64,000 bases of DNA from Ochotona curzoniae (Eukaryota; Chordata; Mammalia; Lagomorpha; Ochotonidae): the NCBI RefSeq assembly GCF_017591425.1, contig NW_024465369.1, positions 26,225,501-26,289,500 on the forward strand, written 5' to 3'. Below, in pieces: positions 9,957-21,782 of this stretch. The notes below the pieces were generated by a model, which had not been told where the DNA came from, did not search any database, and was given only the letters and a program-made list of their open reading frames with translations. A program made the position numbers and the translations under genes. Numbering within the stretch: position 1 is the stretch's first letter; each line of letters begins with the position of its first letter.

Positions 9957-12504
9957 CATGTGACTATTTTTTTGTTATATTTTGTTTTGTTTGACATTCT
10001 CTTTTTTCCTTCCTGTATCTGTGGAAAGGGGAGAGATAAGAGGAGAAGCCACACCCAGCCTCCCAATCATCCCAGGGTCCCCAGATGTGGGGCATGCTCC
10101 AAGGGTCCTGCTCAAGTGCTTTTGATAGTTCAAAATTCTGCATTGCTGCCAATCTTGCCACCACAATAGTGATGCAATCTCTCCAGATTCCATAGAGTCT
10201 CTGTTCGCCCAGGTATTTATTGCAAACTCTTTGCTACGGTAGTTGATAGTTTTATTCTGTCCTCTGTCTTCTGTTGTGGTACTAGGTGTCATCTGCAGGC
10301 TCTACTGTGCTGTTGTATCCTCCAATGTACATCTGGATATGCTGTCAACTGCTCCATCTAAGCCACTGCAGAGGCCCAGCACTGATACATGCATTCCATG
10401 GTCAGACCATGGAACCAGCAATTTCCTCTGTGGTTGGAGTTCTGAGTCCAGTGTTTCAGTTGGGGTGATTCCAAAAGAAGCTTCATCTGAGGTGATCCCA
10501 GACATGATTCTCACATGTGCATGCTAATACAGAGTCTGGCAGAGTCCTTCGCACAAATCGGCCTATGTGCAACTATTAGATGCAATTGCTGGGTCCGCTG
10601 TCTCCAGCCTTGTCTTTTATGCAAACTAATGGGTATTGCAGTCCAGCCCGATCCTGCCCATCGCACACTCAGGACCCACACACACCAGTGCGAGCTGAAG
10701 ACTGGTCGGAGCAACTCCCAGTAACCCCTACCAGGCCTACCTTCTGCCCTGGTTTCTGTGCTTGCCAGTATGTACAGCATCGTGATTCTGTCTATCACAC
10801 ATCTCAATCAGCTCTTCTACATGTCAATGGGTATAGAAAACTAGTTCAACCCAACCAGCCCCATTATGTGCTGACAGGTGCCACTCTCTGGCCATGCCTG
10901 TCCCAGTCCTGGTTCTCATGCTCACCAGTGGGAGAGGTAACCCAAGAGGGAGGTGCCCATTGTTTCTCTACTGGGTCCACTCCCACTCACGGATCTTGCC
11001 CTCTCCAGGTGTTAACTGCAATTTAGCTCAACAAGTTTCCCCCGTGACAGCATCTACTAGCTGATGCTGCAGCAATGTCCAACCAATCCTCACCTACTCT
11101 GGCTCATGCATGTACAACAGCACAATCTGACTAGGCTGGCTTGTTCCCGATCCAGTTTACATGCAAGCCAACAGGTCTCATAGCCTGCCCTGCTTGGTCT
11201 GCCTGCAATCCCAGCTCTCATGCTCACCAGTGGGAATAGTGGCCCAGCAGGGAAGCTTCCTACTGCCCCTCTATTGGGCTCATCCACTTTCCCCCAGGTT
11301 TCATGTGTGCTGGTTGGGCACTGTGGCCCAATATGGTATGGCAGGCCCCACCTTGGCATTTGCCAGTGGGTGATATAGCCTAACCTGGCCAACTCGCCCC
11401 CAGTTCCAGCTCAAGTCGGTGCTGACTACAGCCTAGCCAGCCCACAGTCCAAGTCTTAATGTGAACTGGCTGGTATTTTGGCCTGACTTTGTATGACCCA
11501 CACTTCATTCTGGCTCTCAGATTTGCCAGGCGGTGAAATGAACTGGCCCAGTCTGGTTTGCCCCATACCTGAGCAAAAGGTAAACCCATGGGCACCACAG
11601 GTTAGCCTGGTCTGGGCTGCTCCATTTTTTGGTTCTTGCACTCACCTGCAGGGACTGTGTCCCAAAAAAGAAGTTTCCCAAGTTCCTCCATCAGAACCTC
11701 TCCTAGTGCCAGATCTCATGCCCACCACTGGATCCACGTGCCAGCCCTGCTTAGTCCCCCTCTTGTCCCAGCACTTACAATGGCTTTTCCTGCCCAGTCC
11801 TCAATCATTCTAGTTTTTATCGTTGGATGCTACAGCCCAGACTAATCTAGTACATACACAGACACAGCTCACACATGGCTCAGCAAGGACAGAAACCTTG
11901 ACTAGCCTGTCCTAACCCATCCTGGCTCTCAGAAGCTCGAATGAACGCTGGAGTCTAGCCCAGTCTTGCATGCCCCAGAACCATCCACCCGTACTGAGGG
12001 AGACTGCAGCTATGTTCAGACCAGATTGCATCCCCTGCTCTGGCTCTCACACTCATCAGTGGAGCCCACAACCCAGCAAGGGCATCCCCTTAGCTAACCA
12101 ACCAGGCGTGATTCCAGCCACAGATCTCACACATGCCAGTAGTTGTTTGGATGTTGTAGCCTGGCCTGGCTCAGCCAGCCCCCAGTCCTTACTGGCTGGT
12201 GTTGCAGCCTGGCTCTGTTCAGTCTGCTCTCATCCTTGGGTCATGCAAACCAGTAGGTGTGGCAGCCTAGTCTGGGATGACCTGCACTCCAACCTTGTTT
12301 TCTGTACTTGCCAGTGGGCTATGGCTTGCTCGCCTCCACCCAGTCTGCCCCCTTCCAACACCAACTGACACACTTGCTGACAGGTGGATTTACCTTGCCC
12401 AGCCTGTCCAACACCCAGTCCTGGACCATGTGCTCATCAGTGGGTGGTATTACCCACTAGAGGAGTTTCCCAGGTTCTCTTGCTCCAACATGTGACTATT
12501 TTTT
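9957..12504 (-). mobile_element. VNTR-like non-autonomous retroelement, complete insertion with TSD
   Basis: A 2.5-kb insertion (9973-12488) bounded by a perfect 16-bp direct repeat, catgtgactatttttt, at 9957-9972 and 12489-12504. The left end is T-rich, so in element orientation the 3' end is an A-rich tail preceded by a purine-rich stretch. The TSD begins AAAAAA in element orientation, as expected for L1 endonuclease. The 3' quarter (about 10,000-10,560) is single-copy. The rest (about 10,560-12,480) is degenerate tandem units, with anchors such as 'ccagtggg' spaced roughly 50-100 bp apart. No frame is long or shared with the copy at 679-2630. By architecture it is analogous to hominoid SVA (L1-mobilised, VNTR-bearing), but no sequence relation is claimed. 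The family is not recognised by me. Confidence 0.75.
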
Positions 12505-14892
12505 ATTCTTCCTTTCTAAAAGTTAAAGCTCCTTCCAAGGATCAGCATCCAAGTTCTTACAAGTAAGTGAATCAGCATGGTTTCATTGTGCGCATATGAT
12601 TATTTTTGTTAAGAAAGCTATCCAGTCATCTGTGTACTGAAGACGGTCTCCTCTTGTTAAATCAAGTACATAACTCCAGAAATGTTCTTATCCGTCTACT
12701 CTACCATTGATTATGCGCTCAATACTCAATCTTTCTCAGAAAAATACAAATTTGTAGCTAAATAAACCTCAGTTCTTATCAAATTTGACTTCTTTGTTCC
12801 AAAATTTAAACAAACAAAAAATCAAAAATGTGATAAAAAGCAAACAAATGCCCTGAGGACTACAGAAGTGAAAACCAGTGAAACCCAGAAATACTAGAAA
12901 ATAAACTATCAGATTCTTTCCTTTTCTGACTCACAGAAGCCTTTATAGAACATAACCCTTCACAAAAAACAAAGTTTTTGTTTTTCTAATAATGTGTGGA
13001 CATGAGAAAGGAAAGAAGGATGAGGCAACTGGGGGAGGACAGATAAAAAAGAAAAGTAGGAAAAGAGGACGGAATAGAAATTATTTGCCCAGGTCTTTGC
13101 TATACATATTCAATTCACAACTGATAAGTCAAATTCTCATTGGTAGACTACCATCAATTACAAAAACAAGCAAAAAAAGTAAACAAACCGAAAAACTAAA
13201 ACTAGTAACTCACTCATACCTTTTGACATCTAGACTCCTTTGCTAAGATATGAAACCTACAAGAACCACGAGTTTTCAGATTATTTCTAACATGTACGAC
13301 CTAATTTAATATTTCTACACAAAGATTGAAAAGAGTTAAAATATATAAACACTTCAAGATAAGGCTCTTTCTCAATAAAATTCTAAAAGTCAGAAGATTT
13401 GAAAGCCATTAGGGCTCTGATAGATGATTCTTTTTCACACACTATTTTTTTGTCACTGACAACTTGTTATTAAAAATTAAAGCAAAAAGACACCTCCTTT
13501 CTTACTACATTTTTTAATGGACCTGAAGCCAAAATAAGTCATACTAAGTTATGGGACTGAATGACCTCCTGGGAAGTATCACACAAAATTCCAAAGTATT
13601 ATAAAGACTTTCCTTTGATCTTTTTAGCTTCATAGCCTGAAATTCAAAATCTGTGTTTAATTTTAGATTGCATACACCAGCTTTTAAATGTTAGCTTTTA
13701 TACTTTCTTTCTAGAATGACACATCATTATAAATGATAGAACACCTTTAACTTGTATTTCTTAAAACTGCTGACTGTCACTTCTTCATCCTTTTACTCTA
13801 TAAAAACAGATACTGACATAATTAATTGTTACAAGAATGTAGGGTCAGATACCATAATGGATAAACCACTAACCTCCACTAAGAGACAGCATTTTAAACT
13901 CCACCAAACTGCCTATATGAAATGACTGATCCAAAATGAAGTATTTTTTTTTATTAACACTGGAGGAAAGCACTGGGGAAAAAAAAAAAGATTACAGAGG
14001 GGGAAATCTTGCTAATCCCTGCTTTTAGGGCTACTTTGGATAACTATCTTATCCTCCACACATCTTTTAGCACATTGAGAACAGGTGCACTCATTTTCAG
14101 CACAGCCCTTTCCATAGTTCCATAGATGCCTTAATTGAGCAGGTTTTCAACAACACTGCATGTCCATTAACACCTGCAAATTATTCATATTCTTAAGCAG
14201 ACATCTCACTCTGATTGAAACAATCTCCTGGACCCCGTTATGTACCTGCTGACTGCAAATGTCTTTATTACCATCTTGATAGATTAGTATTCCATCTGCT
14301 AAGATGAAAGAACATAGTACACAATAATAGCTTGGTTTCATAACTAAGGCTTTTTAACGAAAGGATAGAATTTAAGGGTCATCTCTTAATTCCACTTTCA
14401 GCCTGATTAGTGTTTTGGAAACCAACAGCAACAGACACTAAAAGCACTACTCTCTTAAGATACAGAGCGTGCTACACATCTGAGGACAAATTTTGTGAAA
14501 CTTACTTTTACTAACACTACCCAAAAATATTTACATGACTTTGATCCACTTTTTCATAGCATAGGTTATGGTTTTCTGACGCAATCCTTCAAACTGTGTT
14601 TTCAATCCAGAACATTTACCAGAGGGTTATTTTCTATTCACTCACCTTTAGAGTTCCAACATGATCACATGGAAATTACATTATCTATCTATGCCTGCAA
14701 TCCCCACTATTAAATCATGTGAGTAAATTTTCACATTTCCACATTGTAAATACAGATGAAGTAAGTTGAGGCAAGTAAGTCACCTAGTAATCACATATTA
14801 TACATTATATATATACTCTCATATATCCATGGAGTTAGCTTGCATGGCTTTTAGAGGAAGCACTTGCAGACTCAACACAAAGAAGCTAGAGC
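12505..14892. other. Unique AT-rich DNA, no gene seen
   Basis: No exon or RNA gene is visible. 13,850-13,925 faintly resembles a decayed SINE head but is too short to call. Confidence 0.45.
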
Positions 14893-15010
14893 TCTCTGAC
14901 TTGAGAAGAAGGTGTTTGGTGCTGTGGTTAAAATACCACTTGAGTTATTCACACCCCAGATAGGAGTGCTGGGTTCCAACTTGTGGCGTTATTCCATTTT
15001 CTGGCTATGG
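14893..15010 (+). mobile_element. Decayed lagomorph SINE head
   Basis: 'ggtgtttggtgctgtggtta' followed by 'gggttccaac' resembles the tRNA-like head of an older lagomorph SINE type. The 3' body is missing. Confidence 0.45.
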
Positions 15011-15100
15011 GATAAAAATTGGGATCCTTTTAAGTATAGCTTATTCCCAATCATTTCTCTTCCTGTGTACATCAGAGAAGCAAGTAAAGAGGAGGAAAGG

Positions 15101-15430
15101 GGGCCCAGCACGGTGGCGCAAGTGGTTAAAGGTCCTCGCCTTGCACGCCCAGGATCCCATATGGGCTCCGGTTCTAATCCCAGCAGCCCCGCTTCCCTTC
15201 CAGCTCCCTGCCTGTGGCCTGGGAAAGCAGTCGAGGACGGCCCAAAGCTTTGGGAACCTGCGCCCGCGTGGGAGACCCAGAGGAGGCTCCTGGCTTCAGA
15301 TCGGCATAGTATCGGCCTGTTGCGCTCACTTGGGGAGTGAATCATCGGACGGAGGATCTTCCTCTCTGTCTCTCCTCTCTGTATATCCGCCTTTCCAATG
15401 AAAAAATAATAAAAATAAATCTAAAAAAAA
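15101..15430 (+). mobile_element. C-type SINE, young, with 15-bp TSD
   Basis: Starts gggcccagca. The A box is in 'tggcgcaagtggtt' and the B box is ggttctaatcc. The body is CpG-rich and the tail is (A)n. The perfect TSD aaagaggaggaaagg lies at 15086-15100 and 15431-15445. The head differs from most copies here (tggcgcaagtggttaaa rather than tggcctagtggcta), so this is a second subfamily. Confidence 0.93.
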
Positions 15431-15445
15431 AAAGAGGAGGAAAGG

Positions 15446-16041
15446 AAAGAGGGGAGAAAGAGTCTACTTTCTTGAGAGCAATGGAGACTAGTCAAGGTCA
15501 TTGAATTGAGAAGCCTATTAAAATAAATAAAAATTCACTGAGTAACTTCTTAACATTTGCATTACATTTAATGGAAACATTTGTTAATTTTCATGAAGGA
15601 GCATGGAGATCAGCCATACTGTTAGTTAGTTACTTATGACAATACTAACAAAATTAAACTGCCATCACAAAACTTAAATCTACAATAAAAAATCAAAAGG
15701 AAATTCTAAAACAAAAATAAAGCAACTAAAATTAAGAGATAGATAGATCACAAAAATAGATATAAATCAGAATAAAGGATGAGAGATAAAAGGACTGAAG
15801 CATCCATGTGAACACATGAGGCACTGGGTCACAGTGCAAAGGTCTGATTGTGTACAGTTGGTGTCCCAGAAATAGAAAACCAATGATCAGGAAGAAACAG
15901 CATTTCCAGAAACACTAGGTAGGAATTAATCAAACAGAATGAAGCTTTATGAACTAAAAAGGAATAATGACAAAAAAAAATCACATTTGGTGACATTATG
16001 TTATATTAAGACTTCTGCATCAAAGATGAAAAGAAATTCTT
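15446..16041. other. AT-rich DNA, no gene seen
   Basis: A-rich sequence. It could include a very old L1 fragment, but I cannot support one. Confidence 0.35.
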
Positions 16042-16056
16042 AAAAGTAGGCGAAAA

Positions 16057-16381
16057 TTGGGCCCAGCAGCGTGGCCTAGAGGCTGACGTCCTTGCCTTGA
16101 ACGCCCCAGGATCCCATATGGGCACCGGTTCTAATCCCGGCAGCTCTACTTCCCATCCAGCTCCCTGCTTGTGGCCTGGGAAAGTAGTCTTGGATGGCCC
16201 AAAGCCTTGGGCACTCGTGTGGGAGACCCGGAAGAATTTCCTGGATCCTGGCTTCAGATCAGCATAGCATTGGCCGCTGCGCTCACTTGGGGAGTGAATC
16301 ATCGGACGGAAGATCTTCCTCTCTGTCTCTCTTCCTCTCTGTATATCTGACTTTCCAATAAATAAATAAATCTTAAAAAAA
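16057..16381 (+). mobile_element. C-type SINE, young, with 15-bp TSD
   Basis: Full-length tRNA-like head through AATAAATAAATCTT plus A-run. The perfect TSD aaaagtaggcgaaaa is at 16042-16056 and 16382-16396. A long antisense frame across it is a chance frame of the SINE body. Confidence 0.93.
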
Positions 16382-16754
16382 AAAAGTAGGCGAAAAAACA
16401 AAAAAGCAAATAAAAAGGAGCAGTAACAAACTCTGGACATTTTAAAACACACAATGAAGCACAGAAGAAAAGACATCTTCATATAAAAAATCAACATAAA
16501 ATGGTTGCCAATCTACAATTACACAATAATTGGGTAGTAACTGAGCTGCTTAAAACTTTTTATTTTTTCCTTATTTTCTTTTTTTCCTATCAGTTACAAC
16601 CATTGTGCGAATTCTTGGAAAATGTCTGTGTATGTTATATCCTTTTAACACAGCTATGATGTCATTACTGAAAGGGCAGACTAATTTGCCATCTACCTCA
16701 ATTTTCAAAAAAGTAATCATCTTCACTGTGTACTAAATCCTGGCATTCAGTATT

Positions 16755-16998
16755 CAGGTGTTGAGCTTAGTGGCCACCTCCTTAATCAGAGCACCTGGGT
16801 TAGATTCCTGATTCCCACTCCTGACTCCTGCCTCCTGGGAGTGTGGACCCTGCAGAGAAGTGGTGACAGCTCAAGTAATTGAGCCTCTGCCTCCCAAGCC
16901 AAAAAACTGAACTGTATTCCTGCTTCACTGCTCGAGTTTGAGCTCAGTCCTTGAGGAAACCAATAGGTAAGAGTATGCACCTTCTCTCTCTAAATAAT
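16755..16998 (+). mobile_element. Old lagomorph SINE of the second type
   Basis: 'gcacctgggttagattcctg', 'gggagtgtggaccctgcaga' and 'ggtgacagctcaagtaattg' resemble an older lagomorph C-SINE variant. It ends in CT repeats and (AAT)n. Confidence 0.55.
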
Positions 16999-17029
16999 AA
17001 TAATAATGTCATTACTATTTAGAAACTGA

Positions 17030-18470
17030 TCAGGTGATCTTTATGGAAATTGAGGAGATGAACAGAGCAAATTCAGTCATGGAAAATAAAGCTATTATAC
17101 TCACATTATCAAATGATGAGGCTTACTTTACAGACTAGTAATTAACTGGGCTATTAGAACATGGAAAGAATAGCATCCAGAAACAAAAATCACACACATG
17201 AGTATGCAATCAGCTGTTTTACAATAGAGCAGTGGACCAAGGAAAATAAGGTATAGGAATCATTGCATAAGCAAAAAAATACATATTTTGGCCTTTATCT
17301 TAAAATACCAAAAATAAATTCTAGATGGATCATAAAACTGAATGTGAAAGACATCAATAAAGCCAGTAAAGACAATGTAAGAGAATATCTTTTTGACCTT
17401 CACCCAGGGAAAGTCCTAATAAACACACTGTAAGAAAGCTACAATTCAGACTTCATTAAAATTAAAACAATTGATCATCAAGCACACAAGGAAGGGAAAA
17501 TATATCTCATTGTTTATAGCTGGCAAAGGTAAGAGTATGGAATGTGTAACATATTTATGTACATATATACATATGCACATATGTGTATATATGAACACCT
17601 ACATATGCTTAAGCCACAAGTTAATTACAAAAACACAGCCAAATTAAAAATGGGGAGAAGCCTTGATAGTTCCAAAAGAAGAAATCTAAAGAGCTGGTAA
17701 GCATAACAAAGAACTTTTAACATTATTAGCTACACAGACAATGCAAATGTTAAGTCAAAGTTACATACCAATACATAGTCACCAGAAAATCTACATTTAA
17801 AAATAATAACAACATCAATTACTGGTAAGGACAGATAGCAATTGGAACAGTGCTTTTTAATCTAATGCATAAAAAAAAGTTCATATTTATTGTGTACTAA
17901 CAAGGTAAGCATTTCTCTCTCAAACATTTATCACTTTTTTGTAATGGAATTATTCAAAATCTTTTTCCCAGATATATTTTTTTTAAATTTTTATGTTTAA
18001 ATAATATGTTTAGACATAGGTAACTAATCTCCTGAACAAGTGAACACCATAACTCACTTCTCCTGTCTGAATGTATCTATACTTGTCATCAAGTGGAATT
18101 CTTACATTACATCTAGGATCGCCATTGAGGCTATTTACTAAAGCTAAGCATGTGCATACCTTAGGGCTAGCAATTGCAATCCTCACAAAACTGCATATAT
18201 ATGTGCACCGAAAGATATGTACAATGATTTATGAGCAGATAAGTATCGATTCCATTACCATGTGACCGAAAACAACACAACAATAATATTAACAAGACAG
18301 CTAAATACAACAAAGTGGATGAAATTTCTCACAAAATATTCACTGAAAGGATTTTAATCACAAAAGAATATCTGGTTACATACATGTATTTCAAAAAAGA
18401 TCAAAGTCACAAGTAAATCTGCCTGGCATACAGCTAATATTGTATATCTATAATCAGATGGGCATTTCAA
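17030..18470 (+). pseudogene. Old L1 ORF2 3' part (relic)
   Basis: Degenerate LINE-1 ORF2 sequence on the sense strand. 'aaataaattctagatggatc' with 'ttcattaaaattaaaac' follows the L1 ORF2 C-terminal region. After a non-matching stretch (about 17,870-18,115) come 'gcatgtgcatacctta' through 'ccgaaagatatgtacaatg' and 'gtggatgaaatttctcac'. All frames are broken. It is older than the L1 pieces at 19.6 and 37.6 kb, judged by decay. Confidence 0.65.
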
Positions 18471-18704
18471 GAGTGGGCTTATACACGTGTACACTTTATA
18501 AAACATCATGGAACATTCAACACTTATGTAATTTTGGACACATATTTGTTTAAAGTATACATTTACATAGATTTTAAATGTATACATATGTTGATTTACA
18601 TTTTGCTGTGCAGAATCTCAGTTTCATGATATGCTGTTTCTCTAGCTTTGGTTTTGGGAGTCTATCCAAGAAAAATGTTGCGTATGGTACCAATGCTGTA
18701 GTGT

Positions 18705-18942
18705 ATCAAGTAAAGGTGCCACATGCAAGGCAGGCATCCCTTATGATCCACTGAGCTTCACTTCTGACCCATCTTCCTTTTAACGTGCCTAGGAAAGCAG
18801 CAGAGGATTCACTTGCCTGGGAGCCTGTACCCACTAAAAAGAACAAAGAAACTGCTGGCTCCTGGCTTTGGACAAGACCAGCAAGGAGTGACCCAGCTCC
18901 TCTTATAGTAGCTATATAGAAGTGAAACAAAGGACAGATGAC

Positions 18943-18986
<44 letters not shown>

Positions 18987-19025
18987 CTCTCACTTCCTCT
19001 GCTATTCAAATAAATGACTTTTTTA
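18705..19025 (+). mobile_element. Old C-type SINE with expanded (CT)n
   Basis: The body is recognisable: 'tgcctaggaaagcagcagag', 'ctgctggctcctggctttgg'. The CT-rich part of the SINE has expanded into a pure (CT)n run at 18944-18982. It ends at 'caaataaatgactttttt'. Confidence 0.7.
18944..18982. repeat. (CT)n microsatellite
   Basis: About 19 uninterrupted CT units, grown from the CT-rich 3' part of the surrounding SINE. Confidence 0.97.
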
Positions 19026-19181
19026 AAAAGATTCATTGGGACATCCTCACCTGCTTTCCCAGGCCACAAACAGGAAACTGGATGGGAAGTGGAGCTGCCG
19101 GGTGCAAAACTGGTGCCCAAATGGGATGCTGGCACATTCAAGGTGAGGACTTGTAGCAACTAGGCCAAGGCGCCAGGCCCC
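19026..19181 (-). mobile_element. C-type SINE, antisense, inserted in the tail of its neighbour
   Basis: Reverse-complement SINE head and middle ('ctgctttcccaggccacaaa' to 'ggcgccaggcccc'). The near-identical motifs caaataaatgacttttt (from about 19006) and caaataagtgatttttt (from about 19181) flank it as a TSD. The 3' body is internally deleted. Confidence 0.75.
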
Positions 19182-19394
19182 AAATAAGTGATTTTTTTAA
19201 TTTTAATTTTATTTTTCTTTATTTCAAAGTCCATGAAAACTTAGAAGTTTAAACGCTAGCAGAGATTTGGCCCCTCCCCTTTAAGCTGTCTATTATTTTT
19301 ATGCGTTTTCAATAGCCATGTACTAGAAGGCTTAACTCCATGTACATCTACATAGGCAACCATTTTTATCAAAATGTAAATAAATAAAACACAG

Positions 19395-19530
19395 TTTTAG
19401 CATACCTAGGCACCTGTAAATGGGAGAAAGGGACTGAGGTAGCTGGGCCATCTTCAGCTGCCTTCCTCGGGTACTTTAGCAGGGAGATAGATCAGAAATG
19501 GAACAGGCTTTTATCTATGGCATATAAATG
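19395..19530 (-). mobile_element. Decayed C-type SINE fragment, antisense
   Basis: 'gtagctgggccatcttcagc' and 'agggagatagatcagaaatg' are degenerate reverse-complement C-SINE body motifs. Both ends are missing. Confidence 0.5.
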
Positions 19531-19607
19531 GCTGATCTCACAGAAGTACATAGGAGAATGATTGTTACCAGGCCTTGGGAGAGGGGATGAACAGATAGAT
19601 AAAAATG

Positions 19608-19786
19608 GGGGAATATTCCAAAACACCTGTTACACAAGAATCATATGTACTGCTATGTTGATAACAGCACAATCAGTAATTGCAAAAACATGGAAGCAAC
19701 CAAAATGCCCATCAATAGAAGGCTGGATAAGAAAACTATGGTTCATCTACTACATGGAATACTACTCAGCTACTAAAAAAAAATGA
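19608..19786 (+). pseudogene. L1 ORF2 C-terminal remnant
   Basis: The translation contains AKTWKQPKCPSIEGWIRKLW and then YYMEYYSATKKK, the well-known LINE-1 ORF2p C-terminal block (usual form 'KCPS...W...YYSAIKK'). ORF2p carries endonuclease, reverse transcriptase and a C-terminal RNA-binding region; only the last part remains. The piece is 5'-truncated and leads directly into an L1 3' UTR. It is not functional. Confidence 0.85.
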
Positions 19787-21782
19787 AATGCATTTCTTCT
19801 GGGCCAAATGGGCCCAATTGGAAACCATTATGCTAAGGAAAATGAGGCAATACCAAAACATTAGATATCACATGTTTGCATTAATTTAAGATGAAATTAT
19901 GTCAATCCTAAAAATTGTACTTGTAAATTATAATATTACTACACCCTCAAACAGCCTGTGTCACGCACAGTAAGATATTGTGATGTGACCAATGAACCAA
20001 TGATCAATGAGAGGCAGACTGCTTATGATCTACATCAAAGAACTGAAAAACCGGATATGCTTTTCATACCCTATGGTTTTCTGCAATGGGTTGGGACAGC
20101 TGAGAAATTTTCCACCTTCTTAGAGTGTGTGAGGAAGATGATAAGTATAATCTATCAAAATTGTAGCAGGTAACTTACAGATAGCAGACTTGAATCTGCA
20201 TTAGACATTAGCAAAAAATACATACAGTGGGATCCAAGAGCAATCCTGACAGCCTCTTAACAGGAGGTCATATGCACAGAGCAGGAGGGGACTCATGAGT
20301 GTAACAAGACGACAGGAGGTGGCTTGTATACACTCCTGGATCCTCACCAAGTATGGGCACCAAGGACTATATCCCAACTGCAAAGAAGGTCACAGGGAAT
20401 TGGAGTGCCCTCGTAAGCCAAGAACTCTAAGGTCAACCATTTTCTATGGGATCTCCCACATGGGATGGAAGAAGCCCAGAACCCTCTTCACAGGGTCTAA
20501 TGACATTGGAACAACAGCCAGTTGCCCTCAGAAACAGAACAGCCAACTTCCTTTGAGACTCACGAGAGGAGCCTTCTCCAGTTCTTACTTAGCTCCCACT
20601 GTGGCTCCCCACCCTCTCTTGCAATGATCATCAGGGTTACTCTGGAGCCCCCAAAATTAAATCAGATAGACAGAGACTGATAAGGAAAGCTTAGAATGGA
20701 CAAGAAAAGGTCAGTGTGGACTCCCATATACCTTACGAGGTAGGACATAAAGGCATTGAAGATTTCTCTGCACACCACTCCTAAAACTGTTCTGCTTCTC
20801 AACTGTTAACATATGGCTTGTTATAAGCTTGTTTGGACTATCCTAAAATTCACGAAGCTCAGTAAAAATCAGACTTGAATACTATAAGCTGCTAAGTATA
20901 CATATGAAGAAAAACAAAAAGAAGATACCACACAGCTGAATGGTACTCTATAACCATTTTAAGTTTATAGAAGTTGGCTATGCATAAACTACTAAAATTG
21001 ACATGTCAATGAAGTAGTTACAGGATGTGGTTAAGAACTTGCATTTTCTAATATATAGGTCACTCAATACCATGTCAATTAACTTCATGATGTTGTAAAT
21101 TTTCATGTTTCTTCCTATTGTTGAATTTGTGTTGTGGCTTTTCACTGGCGGGGATGGTATTCTGCCAGCTCTGTTTTCAGATCAAGGTTGGTCTCCAAAT
21201 GAAACTGTTGAATTTAACTGGACAATAAGAATGTTGGACTCCCTGTATGGGCCATGCCCACAATGATGGAATTATGACTGGTTATGAGCTGTACTGCTGC
21301 TGTACTAATATGGAGGCAATCAATATGGCGAAGAGGGCTTGGGGAGGTTTTGGGAGAATCCCAGAGCCTATGGAACTGTGTCATAAAATGAAATTTTTTA
21401 TTTATTTTTTCTTTTTTTTAAAGATTTATTTTATTTTTATTGGAAAGGCAGATATACAGAGTAGAGGAGAGACAGAGAGGAAGATCTTCCGTCCGATGAT
21501 TCACTCCCCAAGTGTGCACAACAGCCAATGCTATGCCAATCCGAAGCCAGCAGCCTCTTCCAGGTCTCCCAGGTGGGTGCAGGGTCCCAAAGCTTTGGGC
21601 CGTCCTGGACTGCCTCCCCGGGCCACAGGCAGGGAGCTGGATAGGAAGTGGGGCTGCCGGGATTAGAACCGGAGCCCATACGGGATCCCGGGCATGCAAG
21701 GTGAGGACCTTAACCACTGTGCCACCGTGCTGGGCCCCAAAAAATGAAATTTAAAAAATAATTTAAAAATGTAAAAAAAGCC
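19787..21782 (+). mobile_element. L1 3' UTR, sense strand, interrupted by a SINE
   Basis: Continues from the ORF2 remnant. The early 3' UTR ('gggcccaattggaaaccatt' onward) is followed at 21,220-21,392 by the terminal block 'gacaataagaatgttggact...ggaactgtgtcataaaatg'. That block matches the antisense L1 3' end at 7976-8391. An A/T-rich tail resumes after the nested SINE and ends near 21,782. Frames such as the one at 20,295-20,627 are chance frames in this UTR. Confidence 0.75.
21397..21740 (-). mobile_element. C-type SINE, antisense, nested in the L1 tail
   Basis: Full-length reverse complement ending in 'cgtgctgggcccc', with poly-T at the left. The TSD aaaatgaaattt is at 21385-21396 and 21741-21752, inside the A-rich L1 3' end. 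It is CpG-rich and of the 'ttaaccactgtgcc' (reverse complement) head subfamily seen at 15101. Confidence 0.9.

Noticed and set aside
11970..12368. 132-codon open frame and its overlapping neighbours at 9,960-12,566
   Set aside because: GC-richer tandem units have few stops, so open frames appear in several frames at once. None starts or ends at a conserved position.
10560..12480. CRISPR-like array of repeats
   Set aside because: Units are degenerate, contiguous and of variable length with no unique spacers. The window is mammalian.
16006..16497. 163-codon antisense open frame
   Set aside because: Mostly the reverse translation of a C-SINE. The same peptide pattern recurs at 25,462-25,977, 15,141-15,401 and 2,667-3,005.
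20295..20627. 110-codon open frame
   Set aside because: It is inside the L1 3' UTR downstream of the ORF2 stop.
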